A DNA stretch of 64,000 nt from CAVTGO01 sp963734275 (GTDB lineage Bacteria > Actinomycetota > UBA4738 > HRBIN12), in the NCBI GenBank assembly GCA_963734275.1, contig CAVTGO010000007.1, forward strand, positions 1 to 64,000, written 5' to 3'. Under the pieces are notes generated by a model. It made no database searches and was not told the origin of the DNA. It saw only the letters and a program-made list of their open reading frames with translations. Shown piece by piece: positions 36,901-44,673 of this stretch. The first letter of the stretch is position 1, and every line of letters starts with the position of its first letter. The position numbers and the translations under genes were made by a program.

Positions 36901-36951
36901 GGAAATGCTCCTTTGTTTCGGTCGGCGACTCAGTTCTCCCCGCAGATCCAA

Positions 36952-37003
36952 CTTTGTTGACGTGTCTACAATACTCCAGATTGATGATACGTCAACAAAA
37001 GTT
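36952..37003. promoter_or_regulatory. Palindromic operator and minus-strand promoter between yceI and marR
   Basis: TTTGTTGACGT (36953 to 36963) is perfectly inverted at ACGTCAACAAA (36989 to 36999). With one length difference the match extends outward to AACTT/AAGTT. On the minus strand, TTGACG within the right arm is followed after 16 bases by TATTGT, a fair sigma70-type -35/-10 for yceI that lies between the operator arms. Binding of the divergent MarR protein here would block yceI and probably marR itself. Confidence 0.6.
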
Positions 37004-37017
37004 GATACGGTATTCGC

Positions 37018-37498
37018 ATGATGGCAACACCGCGATGGCTCGACGAGCGGCAGGCAGCGCGTCTGGCAGGCGTACCTCCACATGAACCAGCACCTCTACG
37101 CCGAGCTCGAAGCCCAACTGGTCCGCGACTCGGGTCTGTCGGGGCCTGACTACAAGGTGTTGGTGCCGCTGTCGGAGGCGCCCGGCGGCGTGCTTCGGGC
37201 GCTCGGAAGCTCGGCGATCGAGATCGGTTTGGACCGCAGTCGTCTCTCCCATCACATCAGCCGGATGGAAGGCGCGGCTTGGTCACCCGCGAGGAGTGCG
37301 CGAGAGATGCTCGGGGTCTGATGGTGCGACTGACCGCGGTACGGCAGAAAGGCCATCGAAGGTGCGGCGCCGAGCGCACGCCGAGAGCCGTCCAGCGTTA
37401 CTTCTTCGACCTGCTCTCGGATGACGAACTCGTAGTACTCGCCGCCGGTGTTCGACCGCGTCCTCGAGAACCTGAGGAGCACCAAGGAGGAGGTCTGA
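37018..37498 (+). CDS. MarR family transcriptional regulator (frameshifted)
   Basis: This is a winged-helix repressor of ~158 residues. The start is ATG 37018 or 37021 (MMATPRWLDERQ). The chain continues YLHMNQHLYAELEAQLVRDS, GLSGPDYKVLVPLSEAPGGV (typical MarR helix), LGLDRSRLSHHISRMEG-like sequence (observed IGLDRSRLSHHISRMEG; recognition helix), then GLVTREECARDARGLMVRLT with the beta wing. RYFFDLLSDDELVVLAAVFD is the dimerisation helix and it ends NLRSTKEEV. Breaks are near 37057, 37203, 37276, 37340 and 37445. Its stop TGA overlaps the next start (TGATG at 37496 to 37500). Confidence 0.75.
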
Positions 37499-38443
37499 TG
37501 GACAACACGCAACTGCCTGCACTCTCGCTCCAGGAGTGGGAGGCGACCAAGGACACCGCTTCACCTGTGGGCGCAGATCATCGGCAAGACCCGGCTCGGG
37601 CTGATGCCGATGCGCAACCACTGGTGGAACGTCACGCTCTACCCGTCGGCCCGGGGCCTGACCACCCGCCGCATGCCGGTCGACGGCCCACAACCTGGAG
37701 ATCGAGATCGACCTCGTCGACCATCGGCTCTGGGCCCGCACCACCGAATCAGAGGCCGGCTTCGAGCTGCACGACGGGCTGTCGGTCGCCGAGTTCCACG
37801 AGCAGCTCATCGACGCGCTCGACCGGCTCGGTGTGCGCGTCGACATCAGGGCCGAGCCCTTCGGCGTGCCCATGACGACGCCGTTCCCCGACGACCACGA
37901 GCACGCCAGCTACGACACCGACGCCGTCGCCCGCTTCCTCCGCGTCCTGCAGTGGAGCGCCGACGTCTTCGAGGAGTTCGCCGGCTGGTACTGCGGCAAG
38001 AGCCAGCCCGGTGCACCTCTTCTGGCACAGCTTCGACCTCGCCATCAGCAGGTTCTCCGGCAAGCGGGCCGAGCGCGATCCGGGCGTCGACACGGTCACG
38101 GCCGAGGCGTACTCGCACGAGGTCATCAGCTTCGGATTCTGGGCCGGGGACAAAAACACCCGTTCCCCGCCTACTACTCCTACACCGCGCCTGAGCCGCC
38201 GGAGCTGCCCGAGCAGCCCCTCCGGCCCGCCGCAAGCGCGTGGAGCCGCAGGCGAACGGCTCGCTCGCCATCCTCCGCTACGACGACGTCAGGAGCGCCG
38301 CCGACCCCAAGGCGACGCTGCTCGACTTCCTCCAGAGCGCCTACGAGGCTGGAGCATCCCTCGCCGGCTGGGATCTGGCCGACACCGCGACGCAGTGGTG
38401 CCCGGTCCCAGCCGACCGCCTCTCTCGCCTGTCGCGGACCTAG
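37498..38443 (+). CDS. DUF5996 family protein (frameshifted)
   Basis: It starts MDNTQLPALSLQEWEATKDT. Corrected frames give LHLWAQIIGKTRLGLMPMRN, HWWNVTLYPSARGLTTRRMP, LSVAEFHEQLIDALDRLGV, EPFGVPMTTPFPDDHEHASY, VARFLRVLQWSADVFEEFAG, VHLFWHSFDLAISRFSGKRA, SHEVISFGFWAGDKNT and an end ATQWCPVPADRLSRL. These match the DUF5996 pattern (HWWNV, HLFWHSFDLA, EVISFGFW). The function is unknown; several conserved His and Trp residues hint at a ligand or metal site. It is translationally coupled to marR, so it may belong to the same regulon. The stop at 38443 overlaps the convergent ferredoxin gene by four bases. Confidence 0.72.
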
Positions 38444-38839
38444 TCTGCGAAAACGTCGCGGCTGAGCTGCACGAAGAACGTGTGGTCGTGACCCTTGTTG
38501 GGGTCCTCTGAGTTGTACTTGGCCGTCGAGGCCGAGCCGTCGGGCACGTGTTCTTCGGAGTAGATCGCGCCGACCGGACAGACATCAGGCTGGTAGCACG
38601 CCGTGCACGAGGTGCACTCGTCGAGGTTCACGTACAGCAACGTGTCACCGAAGATGGCGACGGAGTCGGGATTCGGGTGTGTGCGTGGTCTCGATGACCC
38701 CGCTACCGGCTACCTCCTCCGAGAAGAGGACGTTCTTCTGCGAATCGAACTCGTAGATGCACTGAACCGGGCACACATCGACGCAAGCCCGATCCTTCAC
38801 ACCGATGCATGCTTCAGTGATGATCGCTACGCCTGCCAC
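38440..38839 (-). CDS. Ferredoxin, 7Fe/8Fe type (frameshifted)
   Basis: This is a low-potential electron carrier of ~130 residues. The N-terminus MAGVAIITEACIGVKDRACV carries DVCPVQCIYEF. After a break near 38655 comes LLYVNLDECTSCTACYQPDV, then CPVGAIYSEEHVPDG. The cysteine spacing indicates one 4Fe-4S cluster and one 3Fe-4S or variant cluster. The C-terminal tail (DPNKGHDHTFFVQLSRDVFA) matches mycobacterial-type ferredoxins. It may serve the LLM oxidoreductase or a P450 elsewhere. It lies downstream of the DUF2630 gene on the same strand. Confidence 0.82.
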
Positions 38840-38860
38840 CGTTGCCTCCTTCCGTTGCAG

Positions 38861-39103
38861 TCACTGCTGATAGCCCTCGACGATCCGTTCCGGGCGCACT
38901 TGAGCGTCATCCGGATCTTGACCCGCTTCGCGACGTGCACGCCGTTGACGCAACAGATCCCAACACTGATCGAGCGCGACCTCGATTCCCCGAAGGTTGG
39001 CGATGTCTTCCTCGGACGGAGCCGACCCGGCGTGGGCTCGCTCCAGCGCGTGCTCCTGCTCGACGAGCTTGCCGATCCGAGCGACGATCTCGATCTCGTC
39101 CAT
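38861..39103 (-). CDS. DUF2630 family protein, 80 aa
   Basis: MDEIEIVARIGKLVEQEHAL is followed by EEDIANLRGIEVALDQCWDL and LLRQRRARREAGQDPDDAQV. It is a short, charged, wholly helical protein; the RLxxxEVxLDQCWDLLRQRRA pattern is the DUF2630 signature. Function is unknown. Upstream sequence AAAGGAAAA is a plausible ribosome-binding site. The ferredoxin start follows 22 bases after the stop. Confidence 0.8.
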   Translation of the reverse strand: MDEIEIVARIGKLVEQEHALERAHAGSAPSEEDIANLRGIEVALDQCWDLLRQRRARREAGQDPDDAQVRPERIVEGYQQ

Positions 39104-39181
39104 GCGTGTTTTCCTTTCAGGTCAACCCGCCTCTTTCTACACCATCGACTTTCGTGACGTTCCTACCGGCTACGTACTTAC

Positions 39182-40219
39182 CTACCTACCTGCCAACCCC
39201 TCGAGCATCGCCATCAGATCGGCGGGAACCTCGACACCGTTCACTCGCGCGTGCTCGCGGTGCGCGAGCCGCCGGTCACCGGGCAGCCGAACGCCGGGCT
39301 GCGCCGTCATGGCAGCCAACTCGATCTCCAGCCGGTCGACGAACCCTTCGTCGGCGGTGGCCCCCGGATCGATGGCCAGGATCACCTGACCGACATCGGG
39401 CGGTCCACCCTCGTTGCCGGAGAACCCTGACGCCTCGAACGAGAAACTCGACCCGGTCACCCCGCCACCCATGATGTCCACCAACAGGGCGAGCGCCGAT
39501 CCCTTGTGACCCGCTGCCGGAGCCATGGAACCAGCCAGCCCAGCCGCGGCGTCCGTTGTCGGATTGCCGGCTGCGTCGAGCGCCCACCCCAGTGGGATGT
39601 CCTCGCCCGCCTGCGCGGCCGCGTTCACCTTCACCCATGCCACCGCCGACGACGAGAGGTCCGCCACGACCGCTGCCCCGTTCTTCCGGGGAGCGGCCCA
39701 CGCGACCGGGTTGGTACCGAAGAAGGGGACCGCACCACCCGCCGGCGCCATCGCAGCCGACGAGTTCGCGAACATCACGCTGACCAGTCCGTCGCCGGCG
39801 AGGCGCTCGACGAACCAGCCCAGCACCCCAGCGGAGTACGAGTGGGAAATGCTGAGAATGCCGACGCCGCAGGCCTTGGCGGCGTCGACCAACGGCGCCC
39901 GGCCGACCTCAAACGCCGCATGAGCAAAGCCGTGATGGGCGTCGACCACAACCGTCGCCGTCCTCGGGATGGTCACGACGGGTACCGCATCGCCGACCAC
40001 CTTCCCGCACGCGACGTGTTCGCAGTAGGTGGGCAAGTACGCGAGACCGACCGAACGGATGCCGTCCGCCTCTGCATCGCGGATGCTGCGAGCCGTTGGC
40101 GCGGCCTGTGCAGAACTGGCACCGGCGGCCGTCAGCGCGCGATAGCTGAGCGCCTCGACTTCATCCAGCGTCAACGTGGCCGAGGAGGTGTCCGTCAACG
40201 TCGGACGGCTTCCGGACAC
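39182..40219 (-). CDS. Ldh family (malate/lactate-type) oxidoreductase, possible pyrroline-2-carboxylate reductase
   Basis: This is a type-2 malate/lactate dehydrogenase fold using NAD(P)H. It has LTLDEVEALSYRALTAAGAS, DGIRSVGLAYLPTYCEHVAC, TATVVVDAHHGFAHAAFEVG, GVGILSISHSYSAGVLGWFV, VSVMFANSSAAMAPAGGAVP, FFGTNPVAWAAPRKNGAAVV, MAPAAGHKGSALALLVDIMG (catalytic and cofactor loop) and GNEGGPPDVGQVILAIDPGA. The start is GTG 40219 or TTG 40198; neither has a strong ribosome-binding sequence. It is divergent from an enolase-superfamily gene. That pairing is what is expected for cis-3-hydroxyproline use, where this fold (DpkA/LhpD type) reduces pyrroline-2-carboxylate to proline. The specific role is inference. 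Confidence 0.78.
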   Translation of the reverse strand: MSGSRPTLTDTSSATLTLDEVEALSYRALTAAGASSAQAAPTARSIRDAEADGIRSVGLAYLPTYCEHVACGKVVGDAVPVVTIPRTATVVVDAHHGFAHAAFEVGRAPLVDAAKACGVGILSISHSYSAGVLGWFVERLAGDGLVSVMFANSSAAMAPAGGAVPFFGTNPVAWAAPRKNGAAVVADLSSSAVAWVKVNAAAQAGEDIPLGWALDAAGNPTTDAAAGLAGSMAPAAGHKGSALALLVDIMGGGVTGSSFSFEASGFSGNEGGPPDVGQVILAIDPGATADEGFVDRLEIELAAMTAQPGVRLPGDRRLAHREHARVNGVEVPADLMAMLEGLAGR

Positions 40220-40282
40220 TGCATCGGCACAGACTAACGGTGCATAAAACTGCGAGCGGCCGCCTCGGGTACGGTCGACACG

Positions 40283-41407
40283 ATGAGTGCTCGAACGATC
40301 GAACGGATCACCGCGTGGCTGGTCCATCTGCCCTACGCCGAAGGCACCTACCGCATGTCCGGCGACCGGATCACGACTGGCATGGACGCGCTCGTCGTGC
40401 GTCTCGTCGCCGACGACGGCACGGTCGGCATCGGTGAGTCGGGCACGACGGGCGTCACCTACGACGCCGCATACCCGGGCGGTCAGCGTGCCGCGCTCGA
40501 TTTGCTCGGGCCGGGCGTGGTCGGCTGCGATCCGCGATCCCCGCAGTCCGTCGCCCGAGCCATGCACCGGGTCCTGACCGGCCATCCGTACGCCAAGGCG
40601 GGCATCGACATGGCCTGCTGGGATCTCGCCGCACGGCTCGCCGGCGTTCCGCTGTGGCAACTCCTCGGCGGCGACGACGCCGGGGCAACCCCGCTCTACC
40701 GTCCGGTTCAGGGGGCAACCCCGGAGGAGGCTGCGGCGAAGGCGCTCGAGCGACTCGGTCAGGGCTATCCGCGACTCCAGGTCAAGGTCGGCGACGATCC
40801 GCTGGTCGACGCGGCGCGCGTCCTCGCCGTGCGTGAGGCGGTGGGGCCGGAGATACCGATCTACGCGGACGCCAATTGCGGCTTCCTGCTCGGCGCCGCG
40901 AGAGCCTTCGTCCGGGCTCTCGGTGGCGACGGCGCGGGCGTCCTCCTCGAGCAACCGTGTGCGACGCTGGACGACTGCATCGCCCTGCGCAGCATCTGGG
41001 GCGGGCCGATGGTGCTCGATGAAACGATGGTGTCGCTCGGCGCGTTGTTGACCGCCCATCGCGCCGGCATCGCAGACGGGATCACCGTCAAGCTCACCCG
41101 CGTCGGCGGCATCACGCCCGCCAAGCTGATGCGCGACGTCGCGGTCGAACTCGGTGTGGCCGTCACCGTCGAAGACGCCGGAGGCGGCGACCTCGTCACC
41201 ATGGCGTTCGCTCATCTGAACGGGTCGACCCCGTTACGGCACCGCGCGCACACTGTTGATTTCGGCAACTGGGTCAACTCGTCGCCCGTCAGCGGTCCGG
41301 CGTCGCGGCAAGGCTCGTTTCTGGTGCCACAGTCCGACGATTCGGGCCTCGGCATGAGGCTGATCGAGGACCAGCTCGGCGAACCCATCTACGACGTCAC
41401 CAGCTGA
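40283..41407 (+). CDS. Mandelate racemase/muconate-lactonizing enzyme, possible cis-3-hydroxyproline dehydratase
   Basis: This is an enolase-superfamily TIM barrel of 374 residues. It has MSARTIERITAWLVHLPYAE, the capping-domain loop TYRMSGDRITTGMDALVVRL, HPYAKAGIDMACWDLAARLA, YPRLQVKVGDDPLVDAARVL (KxK-like region), IPIYADANCGFLLGAARAFV (first Mg Asp), GVLLEQPCATLDDCIALR (Glu), MVLDETMVSLGALLTAH (DE ligand) and ITVKLTRVGGITPAKLMRDV. The end GLGMRLIEDQLGEPIYDVTS is intact. It is divergent from the Ldh family gene; together they could convert 3-hydroxyproline to proline. Muconate or other sugar-acid activity cannot be excluded. Confidence 0.8.
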   Translation: MSARTIERITAWLVHLPYAEGTYRMSGDRITTGMDALVVRLVADDGTVGIGESGTTGVTYDAAYPGGQRAALDLLGPGVVGCDPRSPQSVARAMHRVLTGHPYAKAGIDMACWDLAARLAGVPLWQLLGGDDAGATPLYRPVQGATPEEAAAKALERLGQGYPRLQVKVGDDPLVDAARVLAVREAVGPEIPIYADANCGFLLGAARAFVRALGGDGAGVLLEQPCATLDDCIALRSIWGGPMVLDETMVSLGALLTAHRAGIADGITVKLTRVGGITPAKLMRDVAVELGVAVTVEDAGGGDLVTMAFAHLNGSTPLRHRAHTVDFGNWVNSSPVSGPASRQGSFLVPQSDDSGLGMRLIEDQLGEPIYDVTS

Positions 41408-41425
41408 GCCGACGCGAACCGTACG

Positions 41426-41899
41426 CTACTCCGGCGGGTCTCCGCGCCAGCGACGCCACAGTGGCAACCCGAACCACATCCACACCGACCCGATGCAGAG
41501 AGGAAGAGCCACGAAGAGAGCGGCGGTCGAGCCGTAGACAAAGTCGGCGACGAGGATCACACAACAAATCAGGGACACGCCGAGGACGGCCAAGCCCGCT
41601 GTCGCCTGGTGCGAAATCGTCCTGATCATCACCTGCTTGTCGTACGGCTTTCCGCGCACTCGGTGGTAGCCGGCTTCTGCCAGGAGGCAGACCAGGGCGA
41701 GGCCGGCAGCGAGGAAGGCGATGAAAAAGACGATCCGATCAGCGGTCGTCACCGAGTCGAAGCGAGCCGAGAACGGAACCGACAGCAGGAATGCGAAGAG
41801 CACCGTCGTGCCAGGCAACGCCAACCTCAATTCCTGAAGCAGTTCGTTCAGCTGCCGGTCCGACTCGTCATCCGTGACGTGCTCGTTCTTGTTGTCCAT
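41426..41899 (-). CDS. DUF6328 family membrane protein, ~157 aa
   Basis: After a polar N-terminus (MDNKNEHVTDDESDRQLNEL) the family signature LLQELRLALPGTTVLFAFLL appears. Four hydrophobic helices are visible: TVLFAFLLSVPF, ADRIVFFIAFLAAGLALVCL, ATAGLAVLGVSLICCVILVA and AALFVALPLCIGSVWMWFGL. It ends WRRWRGDPPE. The function is unknown; the proteins are actinobacterial and often small and solitary. The start chosen is MDNKNE; MRMDN begins two codons earlier. Confidence 0.78.
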   Translation of the reverse strand: MDNKNEHVTDDESDRQLNELLQELRLALPGTTVLFAFLLSVPFSARFDSVTTADRIVFFIAFLAAGLALVCLLAEAGYHRVRGKPYDKQVMIRTISHQATAGLAVLGVSLICCVILVADFVYGSTAALFVALPLCIGSVWMWFGLPLWRRWRGDPPE

Positions 41900-42039
41900 C
41901 CTCACAAGGCTGCCCAGTTGGACCGTTCTGCAAGCACTGTTTCGGGCACGCGTTCGCCTTTGCCTGTATCGGAACCGATGCCTTACGCTGCTTCAGCACT
42001 GCCCGGAATCCGGCGGCACGAGCTCGAAAGGAAGTCGGC

Positions 42040-42285
42040 ATGGAACGAAGTCTGCGTATGCGAGTTCGGATCGAGACGATTCTCGCCATCGTTGGAGCAG
42101 CGCTATCGCTGTTGACGCTGGTGTGGCCCGAGTGGATCGAGGAGATTTTCGGCGTCGAACCCGATGGCGGCAACGGCTCCCTCGAGTGGCTCATCGCCGT
42201 GGGCTTCCTCGCTGTGGCGCTCGGCCTCGGCCTCCTCGCCCGCCACGACCAACGACGCCTCCGAAACCTCCCCGCAACCGCCTGA
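42040..42285 (+). CDS. Small two-helix membrane protein, 81 aa
   Basis: MERSLRMRVRIETILAIVGA starts after AAAGGA. Two helices are clear: TILAIVGAALSLLTLVWPEW and LIAVGFLAVALGLGLLARHD, separated by IEEIFGVEPDGGNGSLEW. It resembles a recurrent short actinobacterial membrane protein with a WPxWIExxFGVxPDGG pattern. Function is unknown. It lies 18 bases upstream of thpR on the same strand. Confidence 0.7.
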   Translation: MERSLRMRVRIETILAIVGAALSLLTLVWPEWIEEIFGVEPDGGNGSLEWLIAVGFLAVALGLGLLARHDQRRLRNLPATA

Positions 42286-42303
42286 CAGCACCACGGCGCG
42301 GGA

Positions 42304-42804
42304 ATGGCACGACTGTTCATCGCGGTGTGGCCCACTGAGGAGGTGGTCGCAGAGCTGTCATCGTTGCCTCGCAAGGACCAGGACGGGATTCGTTTCGTTC
42401 CTGCCGAGAAGTGGCACATCACGTTGCGGTTCCTCGGCGAGTCGAACGCCGATGAGGTGATCAACGCGCTCGATGGCGCCACCGTTGCGACTGCCCGGGC
42501 ACACCTCGGACCGGCGATCGAGTTCATGACAGAGCGAGCCCTCGTCGTTCCGGTAAAGGGACTAGATGCGCTTGCCGACGCAGTGAAGAGGCTCACCAGC
42601 CAGATCGGCGAGGCACCGCGTCGACGGTTTGTCGGCCACCTGACACTCGCACGGGTGAAGCCACACGCCCCGACGCCTCGTGTGCTCGGAGAACCCGTGA
42701 GCGCGTCGTTCGATGTGAACGAGGTTGCGCTCGTCGAGAGCCGACCGGCTCCTCGAGGGTCTCGGTACGAGACGATCAAGGCCTGGCCTCTGACCGCCAA
42801 CTGA
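42304..42804 (+). CDS. thpR: RNA 2',3'-cyclic phosphodiesterase
   Basis: This is a 2H phosphoesterase opening 2',3'-cyclic phosphates on RNA ends; homologues ligate 2'-5' ends in vitro. It has MARLFIAVWPTEEVVAELSS, the first HxTxx motif FVPAEKWHITLRFLGES, and the second motif RRRFVGHLTLARVKPHAPTP. It ends SRPAPRGSRYETIKAWPL, the conserved family tail. At 166 residues it is slightly shorter than the E. coli protein. The frame is intact. Confidence 0.85.
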   Translation: MARLFIAVWPTEEVVAELSSLPRKDQDGIRFVPAEKWHITLRFLGESNADEVINALDGATVATARAHLGPAIEFMTERALVVPVKGLDALADAVKRLTSQIGEAPRRRFVGHLTLARVKPHAPTPRVLGEPVSASFDVNEVALVESRPAPRGSRYETIKAWPLTAN

Positions 42805-42827
42805 CCGAGGACGTCACCCGTGCTTCG

Positions 42828-42842
42828 TGACGGAAGCCTCTA
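42828..42842 (+). promoter_or_regulatory. 15 bp motif shared with the region before the Usp gene
   Basis: TGACGGAAGCCTCTA (42828 to 42842) recurs as TGACAGAAGCCTCTA at 43417 to 43431, with one mismatch. The first copy lies ~100 bases before the PNPOx-like gene, the second ~26 bases before the Usp gene. Each sits in a short intergenic gap. The pairing suggests a shared regulator binding site. No other copy was noticed. Confidence 0.4.
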
Positions 42843-42941
42843 CCGAGGAGACGGTGCAATCAGCACAGTGACCACGGGACTTCGCAACACATCTCGAACT
42901 CGATCGAGTCCGGGTCGGCACGATTGGCCAACGGAGGAATC

Positions 42942-43379
42942 ATGGGAGCTACACAATTCGAAGCGCCGCAGTGGGAAAGCGTTGGGTGGCTGGAGAGCGA
43001 CACCGTGGGTCGGCTCTGTGTGATCGAGTTCGGCTATCCCTTGGCCTTCCCGATCAACTATCGGTTGCAGCGTGACGGTGACAACTTCAGGCTCGTGTTT
43101 CGCGCGGCCCGGCATTCTGTTGTTGGTCGCTATGAAGGACCTGCGTCGCTCGAGGTCGACCACATCGACGACGCTCGTTTGAACGCGTGGAGCGTCATCG
43201 TGCGGGGCGATTTGCGCGGCGCCGTCGGCCAGGTCGACCTCCCTGACACGTACCCCTTGGTGTCCGAAGGGCGCAACCGATGGAAGGTGCTCGAGGTCAT
43301 TTCGATCAGTGGTCGCCGCTTCACCAGCACGACCCCCGCTGACGGGTTCAGCGTCGATTGGCAGCCCGCCGCGACGTGA
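42942..43379 (+). CDS. Pyridoxamine 5'-phosphate oxidase family protein, 145 aa
   Basis: This is a split-barrel flavin-binding fold. The start MGATQFEAPQWESVGWLESD follows GGAGGAAT. Key strands are TVGRLCVIEFGYPLAFPINY (the GRL..P.NY pattern), DNFRLVFRAARHSVVGRYEG, PASLEVDHIDDARLNAWSVI and VRGDLRGAVG. These match short actinobacterial PNPOx-like proteins that bind FMN or F420; true PNPOx activity is unlikely. Adjacent Usp and the shared upstream motif place it in a stress or dormancy context, similar to DosR regulons of mycobacteria, by inference. Confidence 0.75.
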   Translation: MGATQFEAPQWESVGWLESDTVGRLCVIEFGYPLAFPINYRLQRDGDNFRLVFRAARHSVVGRYEGPASLEVDHIDDARLNAWSVIVRGDLRGAVGQVDLPDTYPLVSEGRNRWKVLEVISISGRRFTSTTPADGFSVDWQPAAT

Positions 43380-43456
43380 CCGTCCTGTGCTGGCCGGCGA
43401 ACGGCCCGATGGGTCATGACAGAAGCCTCTAGTCGCGCCGGCATCCGCTTGGCACA

Positions 43457-44172
43457 GTGAAGCTCGTGAGTTCGCAGAGCGCGCCCCAGATCGAAGAGAA
43501 CGCTCGGCATGGCCGGGCCGAGTTCTTGTTGGCTTCGACAGTTCCGCGAATGCCGCGCTCGCCCTTGATTGGGCGACTCGAGAGGTTGCAGCCCGAGGGT
43601 CTTCGCTGCGAATCGCGGGCCGCCGTGTGCTGATCGAGGAGGCAGGAAACGCTGATCTGCTCGTGTTGGCGGCGTCTGACGAGGAGTCTGCCGAAACCGT
43701 GCTGCTGGGATCTCTTGCCAGGCGTGCGATGAGACGGAGCCCGTGCCCTGTCGTCATCGTTCGCGGCTCGACCAATGGACCGATGCGTCGAATCGTGGTG
43801 GGTGTCGATGGTTCGAGCGCTGCTGCTGCGGCGATCGATTGGGCCTGCGACGAGGCAAACCTTCATCGAGCCGATCTGCTGGTGATCCACGCCCGGGAAC
43901 GAGATGGCTCCTGGGCAGAGGCAGAATGCGTTGTCGATCTCGCCGTGAACGAATGCCGAGATCGCACGGGCACCAATGTGCGCGGCGAACTCGTCGACGG
44001 ACCGGCGACTCCAGCGTTGATCGAAGCAAGTCGCACCGCAGATGTCGTCACGATCGGTTCGCGGGGACGTAGCGGGTTCAAGACGGCGCTGTTCGGCTCG
44101 GTGGCTGTGTCCGTTGCGGAAGGCGCGCATTGCCCCGTTGCGGTCACGCATCCCACACTCCGAGTTGATTGA
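43457..44172 (+). CDS. Universal stress protein with shortened first domain
   Basis: Two Usp domains are in tandem. The second (~MRRIVVGVDGSSAAAAAIDW to GAHCPVAVTHP) is complete, with the ATP-binding pattern GSRGRSGFKTALFGSVAV. The first begins RVLVGFDSSANAALALDWAT and jumps after GSSLRIA straight to RRVLIEEAGNADLLVLAAS, then ARRAMRRSPCPVVIVRG. It is ~50 to 60 residues shorter than a normal ~140-residue Usp domain; the middle strands and helix are absent. The N-terminus is uncertain: GTG 43457 requires a one-base correction near 43515 to enter the domain. The internal loss could be a real deletion or an assembly collapse. Confidence 0.72.
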
Positions 44173-44247
44173 TTGTACGAAGTCGCTCGGCCCATCGATT
44201 CGGCTACGTCTGACAGTGAAGCCGGGTGACCGCTCTACGATCATGAC

Positions 44248-44673
44248 ATGACGGCACATTTCCGCGTGATCGGAACCGAACTGCCGGGTATGACTTGCGC
44301 CACCGCGCCGACCAAGTCGGGCGTGTACACGTCGGTCCATGTTGGGGTGCAGCGCGGCACGGAGGTCATCGATCTCGTGCGGGGTGACGCGGAGCAAGCC
44401 GTGTTTGACTTCGATGTGGCGGTGCGCGCCGGTCGGTTCAGTGGACCGTACGTGCACGGTCGCGACGGTGAACGCTTCATCTACCTGTCGTGGGGAGAAG
44501 CCACCGACGGAACCTTCACCATGTTTCGGAGAGCCAAGCTCCAGCTGGATTCCATCGACCCCGAGGCATCCGACGGCCGAACCGTCGAAGGTCGGGTCTC
44601 ATTGACCGACGACTGCGGCCATCCACTCTGCGCGTCAGTGAGGCCGCCCAGAATCCAGTGGAGCATCACATAG
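44248..44673 (+). CDS. DUF5990 family protein, 141 aa
   Basis: It reads MTAHFRVIGTELPGMTCATA, then VHVGVQRGTEVIDLVRGDAE, VFDFDVAVRAGRFSGPYVHG and ERFIYLSWGEATDGTFTMFR, followed by RAKLQLDSIDPEASDGRTVE, LTDDCGHPLCASVRPPRIQW. These are the DUF5990 landmarks (GPYVHGxxxxRFxYLSWG, FRRAKL). It is probably a soluble beta-rich protein, with function unknown. Its 3' end overlaps the convergent transporter gene by about 39 bases. Confidence 0.78.
   Translation: MTAHFRVIGTELPGMTCATAPTKSGVYTSVHVGVQRGTEVIDLVRGDAEQAVFDFDVAVRAGRFSGPYVHGRDGERFIYLSWGEATDGTFTMFRRAKLQLDSIDPEASDGRTVEGRVSLTDDCGHPLCASVRPPRIQWSIT

Noticed and set aside
39182..41215. One 677-residue minus-strand protein covering both the Ldh-type and enolase-type genes
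   Set aside because: Only the last ~345 residues match the Ldh family. The upstream part is antisense to the intact enolase-superfamily gene.
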